From Oscillibacter sp. (GTDB lineage: Bacteria > Bacillota > Clostridia > Oscillospirales > Oscillospiraceae), in assembly GCA_020025475.1 (NCBI GenBank), contig JAHHSA010000075.1, forward strand, positions 1 through 6,125: a DNA stretch of 6,125 nucleotides. The letters are read 5' to 3'. Of the stretch, positions 1-5,200 are shown piece after piece. The notes under the pieces were generated by a model. It searched no databases, was not told the origin of the DNA, and saw nothing but the letters and a program-made list of their open reading frames with translations. Each line of letters starts with the position of its first letter. Within the stretch, counting starts at the first letter, position 1. Position numbers and translations under genes: made by a program.

Positions 1-50
1 CCACCTTGCCAAGGTGGAGGTAGCGAGTTCGAGCCTCGTCGCCCGCTCCA
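1..50 (+). tRNA. tRNA-Gly(GCC), 3' part only
   Basis: The window opens inside a tRNA. The anticodon stem CCACC/GGTGG encloses the 7-base loop TTGCCAA, giving anticodon GCC (positions 8-10), so it reads glycine GGC/GGU codons. The variable loop is followed by a T arm GCGAG-TTCGAGC-CTCGT (one G-U pair), the 3' acceptor strand CGCCCGC, the discriminator T and an encoded CCA ending at 50. The 5' acceptor strand and D arm lie outside the window. A terminator follows within a few bases, so this is the last gene of its transcript. Confidence 0.95.
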
Positions 51-54
51 TAAA

Positions 55-87
55 ATTCCTCAGTCGTGTGACTGAGGATTTTTTTTA
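55..87 (+). terminator. rho-independent terminator of the tRNA-Gly transcript
   Basis: An 8-bp perfect stem CCTCAGTC (58-65) / GACTGAGG (70-77) with loop GTGT is followed by A and a run of eight T. A further T57-A78 pair closes the base. It begins about 7 bases after the tRNA CCA end. Confidence 0.93.
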
Positions 88-317
88 TGGATTTCTGTCA
101 AATTCCAGAATCCTCCAGGCAAACTGAATTCACCATTCATGAAGGCTTGTCCCGTGCAAAATGCTACACGGTCGTCAGCCGGAAGTAAGATTTGGATCGC
201 ATCTCATCCATCCGGATGAGATGTTTTTATGCCTAAAGCAAAGTCTCTTTGGCCGTACCGTAGACTTCCTGCTCTCGTCACGCCCATTGCAATTGTCTTT
301 TGTGATGGCTGTTGCCA
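88..317. other. gene-free region between tRNA-Gly and the ATPase promoter
   Basis: No open reading frame here has a ribosome binding site or a recognisable product. The stretch holds a weak imperfect hairpin (GGATTTCTG 89-97 / CAGAATCC 106-113, one bulge), the terminator listed at 200-228, and a small inverted repeat ATGGC-TGTT-GCCAT (305-318). No convincing promoter was found for a transcript ending at the 200-228 terminator. Confidence 0.5.
200..228 (+). terminator. rho-independent terminator with no obvious upstream gene
   Basis: A perfect 10-bp stem CATCTCATCC (200-209) / GGATGAGATG (214-223) with a 4-base loop ATCC is followed directly by TTTTT. The T run lies only on the + side. It sits about 140 bases past the tRNA-Gly terminator, so it is either a backup terminator for that transcript or the end of an unrecognised short RNA. 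Confidence 0.85.
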
Positions 318-334
318 TTTGTCGCATGGACAAA
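318..334. promoter_or_regulatory. possible operator palindrome over the ATPase -35 box
   Basis: TTTGTC (318-323), five bases, then GACAAA (329-334) form a perfect 6-bp inverted repeat overlapping the -35 hexamer at 327-332. The half-site TTTGTCG recurs as a direct copy at 366-372, just downstream of the expected transcription start. The position is that of a repressor site, but I cannot match it to a known regulator, and a 6-bp palindrome can arise by chance. Confidence 0.35.
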
Positions 335-355
335 CCACATAGGCAGGGGTATAAT
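327..355 (+). promoter_or_regulatory. sigma-A promoter of the P-type ATPase gene
   Basis: TGGACA (327-332, five of six matches to TTGACA) is separated by exactly 17 bases from a perfect TATAAT (350-355). Transcription should start near 362, leaving a leader of roughly 25 bases before the GTG start codon at 387. This placement rules out the upstream TTG at 312 as a start codon. Confidence 0.85.
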
Positions 356-371
356 ATTTTCATCTTTTGTC

Positions 372-385
372 GAAAGGGGCCTTTC
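372..385 (+). promoter_or_regulatory. ribosome binding site of the ATPase inside a small hairpin
   Basis: The Shine-Dalgarno-like AAAGGGG (373-379) lies 7 bases before the GTG at 387 and fixes that codon as the start. The same bases form GAAAG-GGGC-CTTTC, a self-complementary stretch that could fold over the ribosome binding site. The stem is only 5 bp, so its effect on translation may be modest. Confidence 0.6.
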
Positions 386-386
386 C

Positions 387-2840
387 GTGAGACATACGAA
401 ACGACAGGAACAAACTGAGTCGCCCGCCCGGCAGCCCATGCCGCTGATTGAGCCATCCCCGGATACCGGCCTCACCGCGGAGCAGGCCAAAGCCCTGGCG
501 GAGGGTGGATGGGACAACCGTCCTGTGGATTCTCCCACAAAGTCCGACAAGCAAATCATCCGGGAGAACCTCTTTACTTACTTCAACTTGATTTTCATTG
601 TGCTTGCCACCTGTTTGCTATTTGTAGGTGACTTCAAGGACATGACCTTCCTCATCGTCGTTGCCGCCAACTCCGTGATCGGCATCGTGCAGCAAATTCG
701 TTCCAAGCGGACGATCGAGCAGCTGTCTTTGCTCTCTGCCTCTCGTGTGCGCACTGTCAGGGACGGTCAAATCCGGGAGCTTCCAGTGGACCAGCTGGTG
801 CGGGAGGACATTGTCGAGCTCACCGCCGGGTGTCAGATCCCCGCTGACGGCCCGGTCCTGTCCGGCAGCGTCCAGGTCAACGAAGCCCTGATCACCGGTG
901 AGGCGGACGCCATCTCCAAGGCCCCCGGTGACACCCTTCTCTCGGGCAGCTTTATAATCTCCGGCAAATGCCGGGCCAGAATGGACGCCGTGGGTGCCGA
1001 TTCCTACGCCGCCAAGCTGACCCTGGCAGCAAAGAAGGACGCCGGTCCCGGCAAGAGCGAGATGATGCGCTCCCTGGACCGCCTGATCAAATTCATCGGT
1101 GTGGTGCTGATTCCCCTTGGCGGCGCCCTGTTCTACACCCAGTTCGTCACCCAGGGTCTGGGGCTGCGTCGCTCCGTAGTCTCCACTGTGGCAGCTCTCA
1201 TCGGCATGATTCCGGAGGGCTTATTCCTGCTGACCTCTGTGGCCCTGGCTGTCTCCGTTATCCGGCTGGCCCGAAACCGAACCCTCATCCATGAGATGAA
1301 CGCCATCGAAACCCTGGCCCGGGTAGACGTGCTGTGCGTAGACAAAACCGGCACCGTCACCTCTCCTCAGATGGAGGTCCGGGACATCGTGCCCCTGGAC
1401 GCGGACGCATGGACCGAGCAGGACATTGGTGACGTCATCAGCGCCTTCTACAAGGCCATGGAGCCGGACAACGATACCGCCCGGGCCCTGGCCGAGCGCT
1501 TCCCTTACGACCCCGGCTGGACGGCTCTGAGTACCGTTCCTTTTACTTCCGCCATCAAGTGGAGTGCCGTCACGTTTGACGGTCATGGCACCTATGTGAT
1601 CGGTGCGCCCGAGAACATTCTTGGACCAGATGTAGAAGCCCTGCGTGCCCGCATCCGCTACTTTGCGGAAAAAGGCTGCCGGGTGATGCTGCTGGCCCAG
1701 TGTGACGGAGCCAAAGAGGGATGTCTCCACGGCCTGGTGCTGCCCATGGCCCTGCTGGTCCTGGAAAACCCCATCCGCCCTGGTGCTCCTAAGGTCTTTG
1801 ACTTCTTCCACGAACAGGGCGTTGCCGTAAAGGTGATCTCCGGCGACGACCCGGTGACGGTGTCTGCCGTGGCGGCTCAGGCCGGCATTGACGGTGCCGG
1901 AGACTGGATTGATGCCAAGGAGCTGAAAACCGACCAGGACATTGCCCGTGCCATCCAGCACTACACCGTCTTTGGCCGTGTGGTCCCCAACCAGAAGCGA
2001 AAGATTGTCCGGGCTCTGCAAGCCGCAGGCCACACGGTGGCCATGACCGGCGACGGTGTCAACGACGTGCTGGCGCTGAAAGATGCAGACTGTGGTATCG
2101 CCATGGCCTCCGGTGCCGACGCTGCCTGCCAGGTGGCGCAGCTGGTGCTGCTGGACAGCGACTTTGCCGCCATGCCCAAAGTGGTGGCGGAAGGCCGGCG
2201 TGTCATCAACAACATTCAACGGGCCTCTGCGCTGTATCTGGTGAAGAATATTCTCTCCTTCTTCCTGGCCATCATCACCCTATTTGCCTCTTTCCCCTAC
2301 CCCTTCATCCCCATTCAGCTGACGCTGATCTCCGGGCTGACCATTGGCATTCCCTCGTTCTTCCTGGCCCTGGAGCCAAACCACGACCTAGTCCACGGCA
2401 AATTCCTTCACAACGTCTTTCGCCGTGCCTTCCCCGGCGGTCTTACCGCCATTTTTGTGATCCTGTTTGCAGAGCTGTTCGTCTTTGCCCTGGATATGCC
2501 GTTGACAGAGCTCTCCTCCATCTGCGTAACTCTGATGGCCATCAACGGTTTGATGGTGATTTACTACGCCGCCCGGCCCCTGGACTGGAAACGGTGTGCC
2601 CTCATCATCACCATGGCCTGCGGTGTCCTGGGTGCCATTTTGTTCCTGGGGGATCTGTTCTCCCTGTCCTCCCTTAGCTTCGTCGGCACCCTGGTGCTCA
2701 TTGTGCTGGCACTGCTGGTAGTCCCCATTCAGATGTCTCTGGAGCAGCTTTTCGACCGCTGCAGTGCCTTTTTGAATATCCGCCGGGAAAAGGTCCGCAA
2801 GCGCAGAAGCACCCGCAGGGCCTTCCGAGAGGGCCGCTGA
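387..2840 (+). CDS. CtpE-like cation-translocating P-type ATPase
   Basis: This is a P-type ATPase of 817 residues that couples ATP hydrolysis to cation transport across the cytoplasmic membrane. Visible in order: membrane pair M1-M2 (about 62-105); actuator domain with TGEAD at 170-174 (Glu172 is the dephosphorylation glutamate); M3-M4 (about 233-293) with IPEGL at 275-279; phosphorylation motif DKTGT with Asp319; nucleotide-domain GAPE at 406-409; TGDGVND at 554-560; then six more membrane segments to about residue 785 and a basic tail. The PEGL form, the sequence around DKTGT (EMNAIETLARVDVLCVDKTG) and the region after TGDGVND resemble the CtpE branch, of which mycobacterial CtpE is linked to calcium uptake. 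Calcium as substrate here is inference. The start is GTG at 387, chosen because it follows both the promoter and the AAAGGGG site; ATG 438 is a weaker alternative with no ribosome site. The gene is monocistronic and looks intact. Confidence 0.93.
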   Translation: MRHTKRQEQTESPARQPMPLIEPSPDTGLTAEQAKALAEGGWDNRPVDSPTKSDKQIIRENLFTYFNLIFIVLATCLLFVGDFKDMTFLIVVAANSVIGIVQQIRSKRTIEQLSLLSASRVRTVRDGQIRELPVDQLVREDIVELTAGCQIPADGPVLSGSVQVNEALITGEADAISKAPGDTLLSGSFIISGKCRARMDAVGADSYAAKLTLAAKKDAGPGKSEMMRSLDRLIKFIGVVLIPLGGALFYTQFVTQGLGLRRSVVSTVAALIGMIPEGLFLLTSVALAVSVIRLARNRTLIHEMNAIETLARVDVLCVDKTGTVTSPQMEVRDIVPLDADAWTEQDIGDVISAFYKAMEPDNDTARALAERFPYDPGWTALSTVPFTSAIKWSAVTFDGHGTYVIGAPENILGPDVEALRARIRYFAEKGCRVMLLAQCDGAKEGCLHGLVLPMALLVLENPIRPGAPKVFDFFHEQGVAVKVISGDDPVTVSAVAAQAGIDGAGDWIDAKELKTDQDIARAIQHYTVFGRVVPNQKRKIVRALQAAGHTVAMTGDGVNDVLALKDADCGIAMASGADAACQVAQLVLLDSDFAAMPKVVAEGRRVINNIQRASALYLVKNILSFFLAIITLFASFPYPFIPIQLTLISGLTIGIPSFFLALEPNHDLVHGKFLHNVFRRAFPGGLTAIFVILFAELFVFALDMPLTELSSICVTLMAINGLMVIYYAARPLDWKRCALIITMACGVLGAILFLGDLFSLSSLSFVGTLVLIVLALLVVPIQMSLEQLFDRCSAFLNIRREKVRKRRSTRRAFREGR

Positions 2841-2863
2841 GGCGTTTCTCTCGGTTGCACCGG

Positions 2864-2896
2864 AAAAAGATCCCTCACGAAATTCGTGAGGGATCT
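2864..2896 (-). terminator. terminator of the yitT-racemase operon (- strand)
   Basis: A perfect 14-bp inverted repeat, AGATCCCTCACGAA (2868-2881) and TTCGTGAGGGATCT (2883-2896), forms a very stable hairpin. On the - strand it is followed by a run of five T (complement of AAAAA 2864-2868), so it should stop transcripts coming leftward from the racemase gene. On the + strand no T run follows, so for the ATPase mRNA it would serve at most as a 3' protective hairpin. It is also the first half of the repeat at 2869-2928. Confidence 0.8.
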
Positions 2897-2928
2897 CAGC
2901 TTGCCCATTTCAACCTTTAAACAAGCTG
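2869..2928. repeat. two-hairpin dispersed repeat, copy 1
   Basis: Hairpin one (GATCCCTCAC...GTGAGGGATC) is followed without a gap by hairpin two, CAGCTTG (2897-2903), an 18-base loop, and CAAGCTG (2922-2928). A related unit of almost the same size and order lies at 5094-5154. The shared core is GATCC-CTCAC-loop-GTGAG-[G/C]G[A/G]TCTCAGCTTG-18 bases-CAAGCTG. Both copies are intergenic and lie downstream of - strand genes. It looks like a REP-like or small non-autonomous element; the family name is unknown to me. Confidence 0.6.
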
Positions 2929-3046
2929 GAAATGGGGTAAGATTTTACATGAAACTCGTCTGAGCACCTTGCATCCATTCCCCGCTACTGACGATAAAAA
3001 GGCTGACACACAGTTTGTAGATAACCTAGGATCTTGGTGTATTGGT

Positions 3047-3694
3047 TCACGCCAGCAGAATGCGGAGCATCTCTTCCGCCGGTTCGATGATGGAGAGTTC
3101 GGTGACGTTTTCCACCGCCTTCTTGATGTAGGGGAAGTGGGTGCAGCCCAGCAGCATGGCCTCCATGCCACAGCTGCGGAACCAGTTGGTCAGAGCCGCA
3201 AGATGGCGGTTGGCAACAATTTCTCCCGGGTCCAGCCCCTGCTCGATATCCAGCACCACCGGCAGCGTTGACACCCCCAGCAGGTCAAGCTGCGGGTTGG
3301 CGCCCAGCATCACCCTCTCAATCCCGGACAGGCCCTGCGCATTGGCCGCTATGACACCCAGCCGCTCGTAGCGGCCCGCCAGGCGGCTGTAGACATCCAT
3401 GGGCGTCACAATCCGCATCCCGGTCTCTTCCGCCAATGCGGGAAAGTCCACAGCCGCAGACAGCGAATTACAGTAGACGAATGCCCTCTCACAGCCCTGC
3501 TCCTGGGCCTGACGCAGAATTTTCAGCGTCCGCTTCTGCTTCTCCTCCGGCTGAGAAATCTGAAAGCTTGTCTGCTCCCGGGGGTCCCGGGACAGTGGGA
3601 AGGGCAGGGTCTTTATGCCCCGTTGTTCCAGATAATCCACACCCATGCGGGTGTCCACCGGCGTTCCAGCCAGAACCGCAATCGGTCGCTCCAT
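3047..3694 (-). CDS. MurI-like Asp/Glu racemase superfamily protein
   Basis: This 215-residue cytosolic protein belongs to the Asp/Glu/hydantoin racemase superfamily, whose members interconvert amino-acid enantiomers with two catalytic cysteines and no cofactor. The cysteine motifs are VYCNS (Cys75) and LGCTHFP (Cys184); the second closely matches the GCTH motif of glutamate racemase. The usual N-terminal DSGxGG motif of MurI is absent, replaced by AGTPVDTRMG (9-18), and the protein is about 50 residues shorter than typical MurI. A role in making D-glutamate for peptidoglycan is therefore possible but not secure; an aspartate or other racemase, or a lyase-like relative, is an alternative. The start at 3694 is set by AAGGGAGGAG just upstream; an in-frame ATG at 3739 would extend it by 15 residues into the yitT gene. 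Only 16 bases separate it from the yitT stop, so the two are co-transcribed. It ends before the terminator at 2864-2896. Confidence 0.8.
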   Translation of the reverse strand: MERPIAVLAGTPVDTRMGVDYLEQRGIKTLPFPLSRDPREQTSFQISQPEEKQKRTLKILRQAQEQGCERAFVYCNSLSAAVDFPALAEETGMRIVTPMDVYSRLAGRYERLGVIAANAQGLSGIERVMLGANPQLDLLGVSTLPVVLDIEQGLDPGEIVANRHLAALTNWFRSCGMEAMLLGCTHFPYIKKAVENVTELSIIEPAEEMLRILLA

Positions 3695-3710
3695 GAGATC
3701 TCCTCCCTTA

Positions 3711-4595
3711 TCACTCCAGTTTTCTGGGAAAGTTTCCAATGACTCTTACATGCTCCTGCACAGTCACGAAGGCCTGTGGATCAATGGTGTGGACAACGCG
3801 CAGCAGTTCTTCAATCTCAAACTTGGAGAGGCAAATGCACAACACCCGGACATCGCTGCCGGTGTAGGCACCCACTCCCTTCCAATAGGTGACGCCCCGG
3901 CCCATCTTCTCCATCACGTAGTGGGCCACTTCATCGTCGTTCTGGTGGGTGAAGATAAATGCCTGAATGTTGATATTCTGCTGGTGCATCCGGTCCAAAA
4001 CCATGGCGGTAAAGAAGTTATAGATCACGGAGTAGACCGCCACCTCAGGACTGAAGAGGATCAGGCAGAGGGTGTAGAGGACGGCATTGAAGCTGATGGA
4101 GAACTTGCCCACTGTGATATTGTACCCTTTCTTGGAGAGGCACAGGCCCACCACGTCCAGTCCGCCGCCGCTGGCACCGGCCGTCAGCACGATACCGTTG
4201 CCAACACCGGTCAGGATGCCCGCCAGCAGGCAGGCTGTTAGTGGATCCTCCACAATGGGAGCCGCAGGTGTGGGCAGAATACTATAGAATAGGGAATATG
4301 CCATGGTGCAGATCATGGTCTTGATCACAAAGGTCCGCCCCAAGTTTTTATAAGCGCCCAGCAAAATGGGGATATTAGCAAGAAAATAGAGGATGCCTGC
4401 CACATCATAAGGCCCGAAGTCCAGTCCAACATAGGTTTGCAGCACGGTGCGCAGCACTTGGCACAAGCCCAGCAGACCGCCGGTGTACAGGCCAAGTGGC
4501 ACAATAAAGAAATTCAGGGCCGACGCCGCAATCAACTCGCCGATCAGAGCCGCAAGGATGCGCAGGCTCGGCTTGTGCAGAGTGTTGTAGAACAT
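3711..4595 (-). CDS. YitT family membrane protein with C-terminal DUF2179 domain
   Basis: The 294-residue product has a hydrophobic N-terminal two thirds with about five to six membrane segments (roughly 11-33, 36-55, 64-82, 88-106, 120-140 and 167-200) and a soluble C-terminal domain (about 210-290). Family hallmarks are the glycine-rich GLYTGGLLGL (35-44) and GASGGGLDVVG (140-150) motifs, and in the tail RGVTYWKGVGAYTG (233-246) followed by IDPQAFV (271-277), typical of DUF2179. YitT proteins are widespread in Firmicutes; their substrate is not established, and a transporter-like role is only inferred. The ATG at 4595 follows AGGAGG by 6 bases. The gene is first in an operon with the racemase-like gene, whose ribosome site lies just after this stop codon. 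Length is normal and the frame looks intact. Confidence 0.92.
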   Translation of the reverse strand: MFYNTLHKPSLRILAALIGELIAASALNFFIVPLGLYTGGLLGLCQVLRTVLQTYVGLDFGPYDVAGILYFLANIPILLGAYKNLGRTFVIKTMICTMAYSLFYSILPTPAAPIVEDPLTACLLAGILTGVGNGIVLTAGASGGGLDVVGLCLSKKGYNITVGKFSISFNAVLYTLCLILFSPEVAVYSVIYNFFTAMVLDRMHQQNINIQAFIFTHQNDDEVAHYVMEKMGRGVTYWKGVGAYTGSDVRVLCICLSKFEIEELLRVVHTIDPQAFVTVQEHVRVIGNFPRKLE

Positions 4596-4656
4596 AATGA
4601 ACCTCCTGTGTCCATATCAACAAACATTTTTCTCTCATTCAGAGACTCTATTCTTG

Positions 4657-4685
4657 ATTATACGAGGTCTGCGCAGAAACCACAA
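4657..4685 (-). promoter_or_regulatory. probable promoter of the yitT-racemase operon
   Basis: Read on the - strand, a perfect TATAAT (complement of 4657-4662) lies 17 bases from TTGTGG (complement of 4680-4685), which keeps only the TTG of the -35 consensus. Transcription would start near 4650, giving a leader of about 55 bases before the ATG at 4595. The -35 box is weak, which may mean an activator is needed or that the true -35 differs. Confidence 0.5.
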
Positions 4686-4696
4686 GGGTTGTTACC

Positions 4697-4724
4697 GTTT
4701 TCACAGGATACTGTGTACGAAAAC
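4697..4724. repeat. imperfect inverted repeat upstream of the yitT promoter
   Basis: GTTTTC (4697-4702) pairs with GAAAAC (4719-4724), and within it CACAG (4702-4706) pairs with CTGTG (4711-4715) around GATA. No T run follows on either strand, so it is not a terminator. It sits just upstream of the weak yitT -35 box, a position that would suit an activator, but function is a guess. Confidence 0.35.
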
Positions 4725-4773
4725 AGCAAAAAACTAATTGGAAAAAATAATTTAAAAAATTTGGATTTAGGTG

Positions 4774-4805
4774 TTGACAAATAGGCATGCGACTGCTATT
4801 ATAAT
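4774..4805 (+). promoter_or_regulatory. strong promoter of the tRNA-Thr/tRNA-Tyr operon
   Basis: A perfect TTGACA (4774-4779) is followed after 17 bases by TATTAT (4797-4802), which overlaps a TATAAT at 4800-4805 (20-base spacing). Upstream lies a very A/T-rich tract (about 4727-4770) with A and T runs, resembling an UP element as found at strong stable-RNA promoters. Confidence 0.85.
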
Positions 4806-4809
4806 CACT

Positions 4810-4836
4810 GTTGCTACAACCGCTAAGGCGAGCAAC
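4810..4836 (+). other. leader hairpin before tRNA-Thr
   Basis: GTTGCT (4810-4815) and AGCAAC (4831-4836) can pair, with a small inner CGC-TAAG-GCG stem. The structure starts about where transcription should begin and ends 7 bases before the mature tRNA. It may protect the precursor or aid 5' processing; this role is inferred. Confidence 0.45.
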
Positions 4837-4843
4837 CGGAGCT

Positions 4844-4919
4844 GCTGGTGTAGCTCAGCTGGTAGAGCAGCTGATTTGTAATCAGCAGGTCGGGGGTTCG
4901 AATCCGTCCACCAGCTCCA
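4844..4919 (+). tRNA. tRNA-Thr(TGT)
   Basis: A complete 76-base tRNA. The acceptor stem is GCTGGTG paired with CACCAGC, then T and an encoded CCA. The anticodon stem GCTGA/TCAGC encloses TTTGTAA, giving anticodon TGT (4877-4879) for threonine ACA and related codons. The T arm carries GGTTCGAATCC. It is first in a two-tRNA operon, 12 bases before tRNA-Tyr. Confidence 0.97.
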
Positions 4920-4931
4920 CAAATTTCATAT

Positions 4932-5016
4932 GGGGGAATTCCAGAGCGGTCAAATGGGGCAGACTGTAAATCTGTTGCCTTCGGCTTCGGTGGTTCGAAT
5001 CCACCTTCCCCCACCA
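4932..5016 (+). tRNA. tRNA-Tyr(GTA)
   Basis: A complete 85-base class II tRNA with the long variable arm expected for bacterial tyrosine tRNA (TGCCTTCGGCTTC region). The acceptor stem is GGGGGAA/TTCCCCC, then A and an encoded CCA. The anticodon loop CTGTAAA gives GTA (4966-4968). The T arm is GGTGG-TTCGAAT-CCACC. It is the second and last gene of the operon, with a terminator starting at the next base. Confidence 0.97.
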
Positions 5017-5053
5017 AAATGTGATCGTACCAAGTGGTACGGTCACATTTTTA
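5017..5053 (+). terminator. terminator of the tRNA-Thr/Tyr operon, probably bidirectional
   Basis: AAATGTGATCGTACC (5017-5031) pairs with GGTACGGTCACATTT (5036-5050) around loop AAGT, with one T-G pair, and is followed by more T. Read on the - strand the same hairpin is followed by TTTTGG, so it could also stop transcription coming leftward from the reductase gene. Confidence 0.93.
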
Positions 5054-5093
5054 TATTTATATAATGTATTGTATCTCATTTTGCAAATAACAT

Positions 5094-5154
5094 GATCCTC
5101 TCACATCTGTGAGGCGGTCTCAGCTTGTCGAAAAAGTCTTTTCCACAAGCTGAG
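5094..5154. repeat. two-hairpin dispersed repeat, copy 2
   Basis: The first hairpin has core CTCACA (5100-5105) / TGTGAG (5108-5113), with outer GATC/GGTC arms that pair through G-T wobbles and one mismatch. The second is a strong stem, CTCAGCTTGT (5119-5128) with ACAAGCTGAG (5145-5154), continued past one C-C mismatch by GAAAA/TTTTC around loop AGTC. Order and spacing match copy 1 at 2869-2928, including an 18-base interval between CAGCTTG and CAAGCTG. It lies about 50 bases past the reductase stop codon and has no T run, so it is not a classical terminator. Confidence 0.65.
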
Positions 5155-5200
5155 TTCCAAGTTCCCCTTGAAATCGAAAATCATCCTCCCGTACCTGGAT

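Noticed and set aside
1..50. tRNA-Gly 3' end as an integration (att) site for a mobile element.
   Set aside because: No integrase and no repeated copy of the tRNA 3' end is visible in the window, and the neighbouring genes look like core chromosome.
312..386. TTG start at 312 for the ATPase, adding 25 residues.
   Set aside because: It lies upstream of the promoter (327-355) and has no ribosome binding site; GTG 387 has AAAGGGG at the right distance.
1221..2219. A 332-codon - strand open frame antisense to the P-type ATPase.
   Set aside because: It lies wholly within a clear gene, has a His/Gly-rich composition typical of antisense frames in GC-rich sequence, and shows no recognisable domain.
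3695..3739. Upstream ATG at 3739 for the racemase.
   Set aside because: It would overlap the end of yitT, whereas the ATG at 3694 is preceded by a strong AAGGGAGGAG site and begins where the racemase fold begins.
3645..4241. A 198-codon + strand frame antisense to the racemase and yitT genes.
   Set aside because: It is covered by two well-supported genes on the other strand and has no family features of its own.
4823..5079. Two - strand reading frames of 64-65 codons antisense to the tRNA-Thr and tRNA-Tyr genes, with peptides such as RIRTPDLLITNQLLYQLSY and GEGGFEPPKPKATDLQSAPF.
   Set aside because: These are the well-known spurious proteins produced by translating the antisense of tRNA genes; the conserved peptide reflects tRNA conservation.
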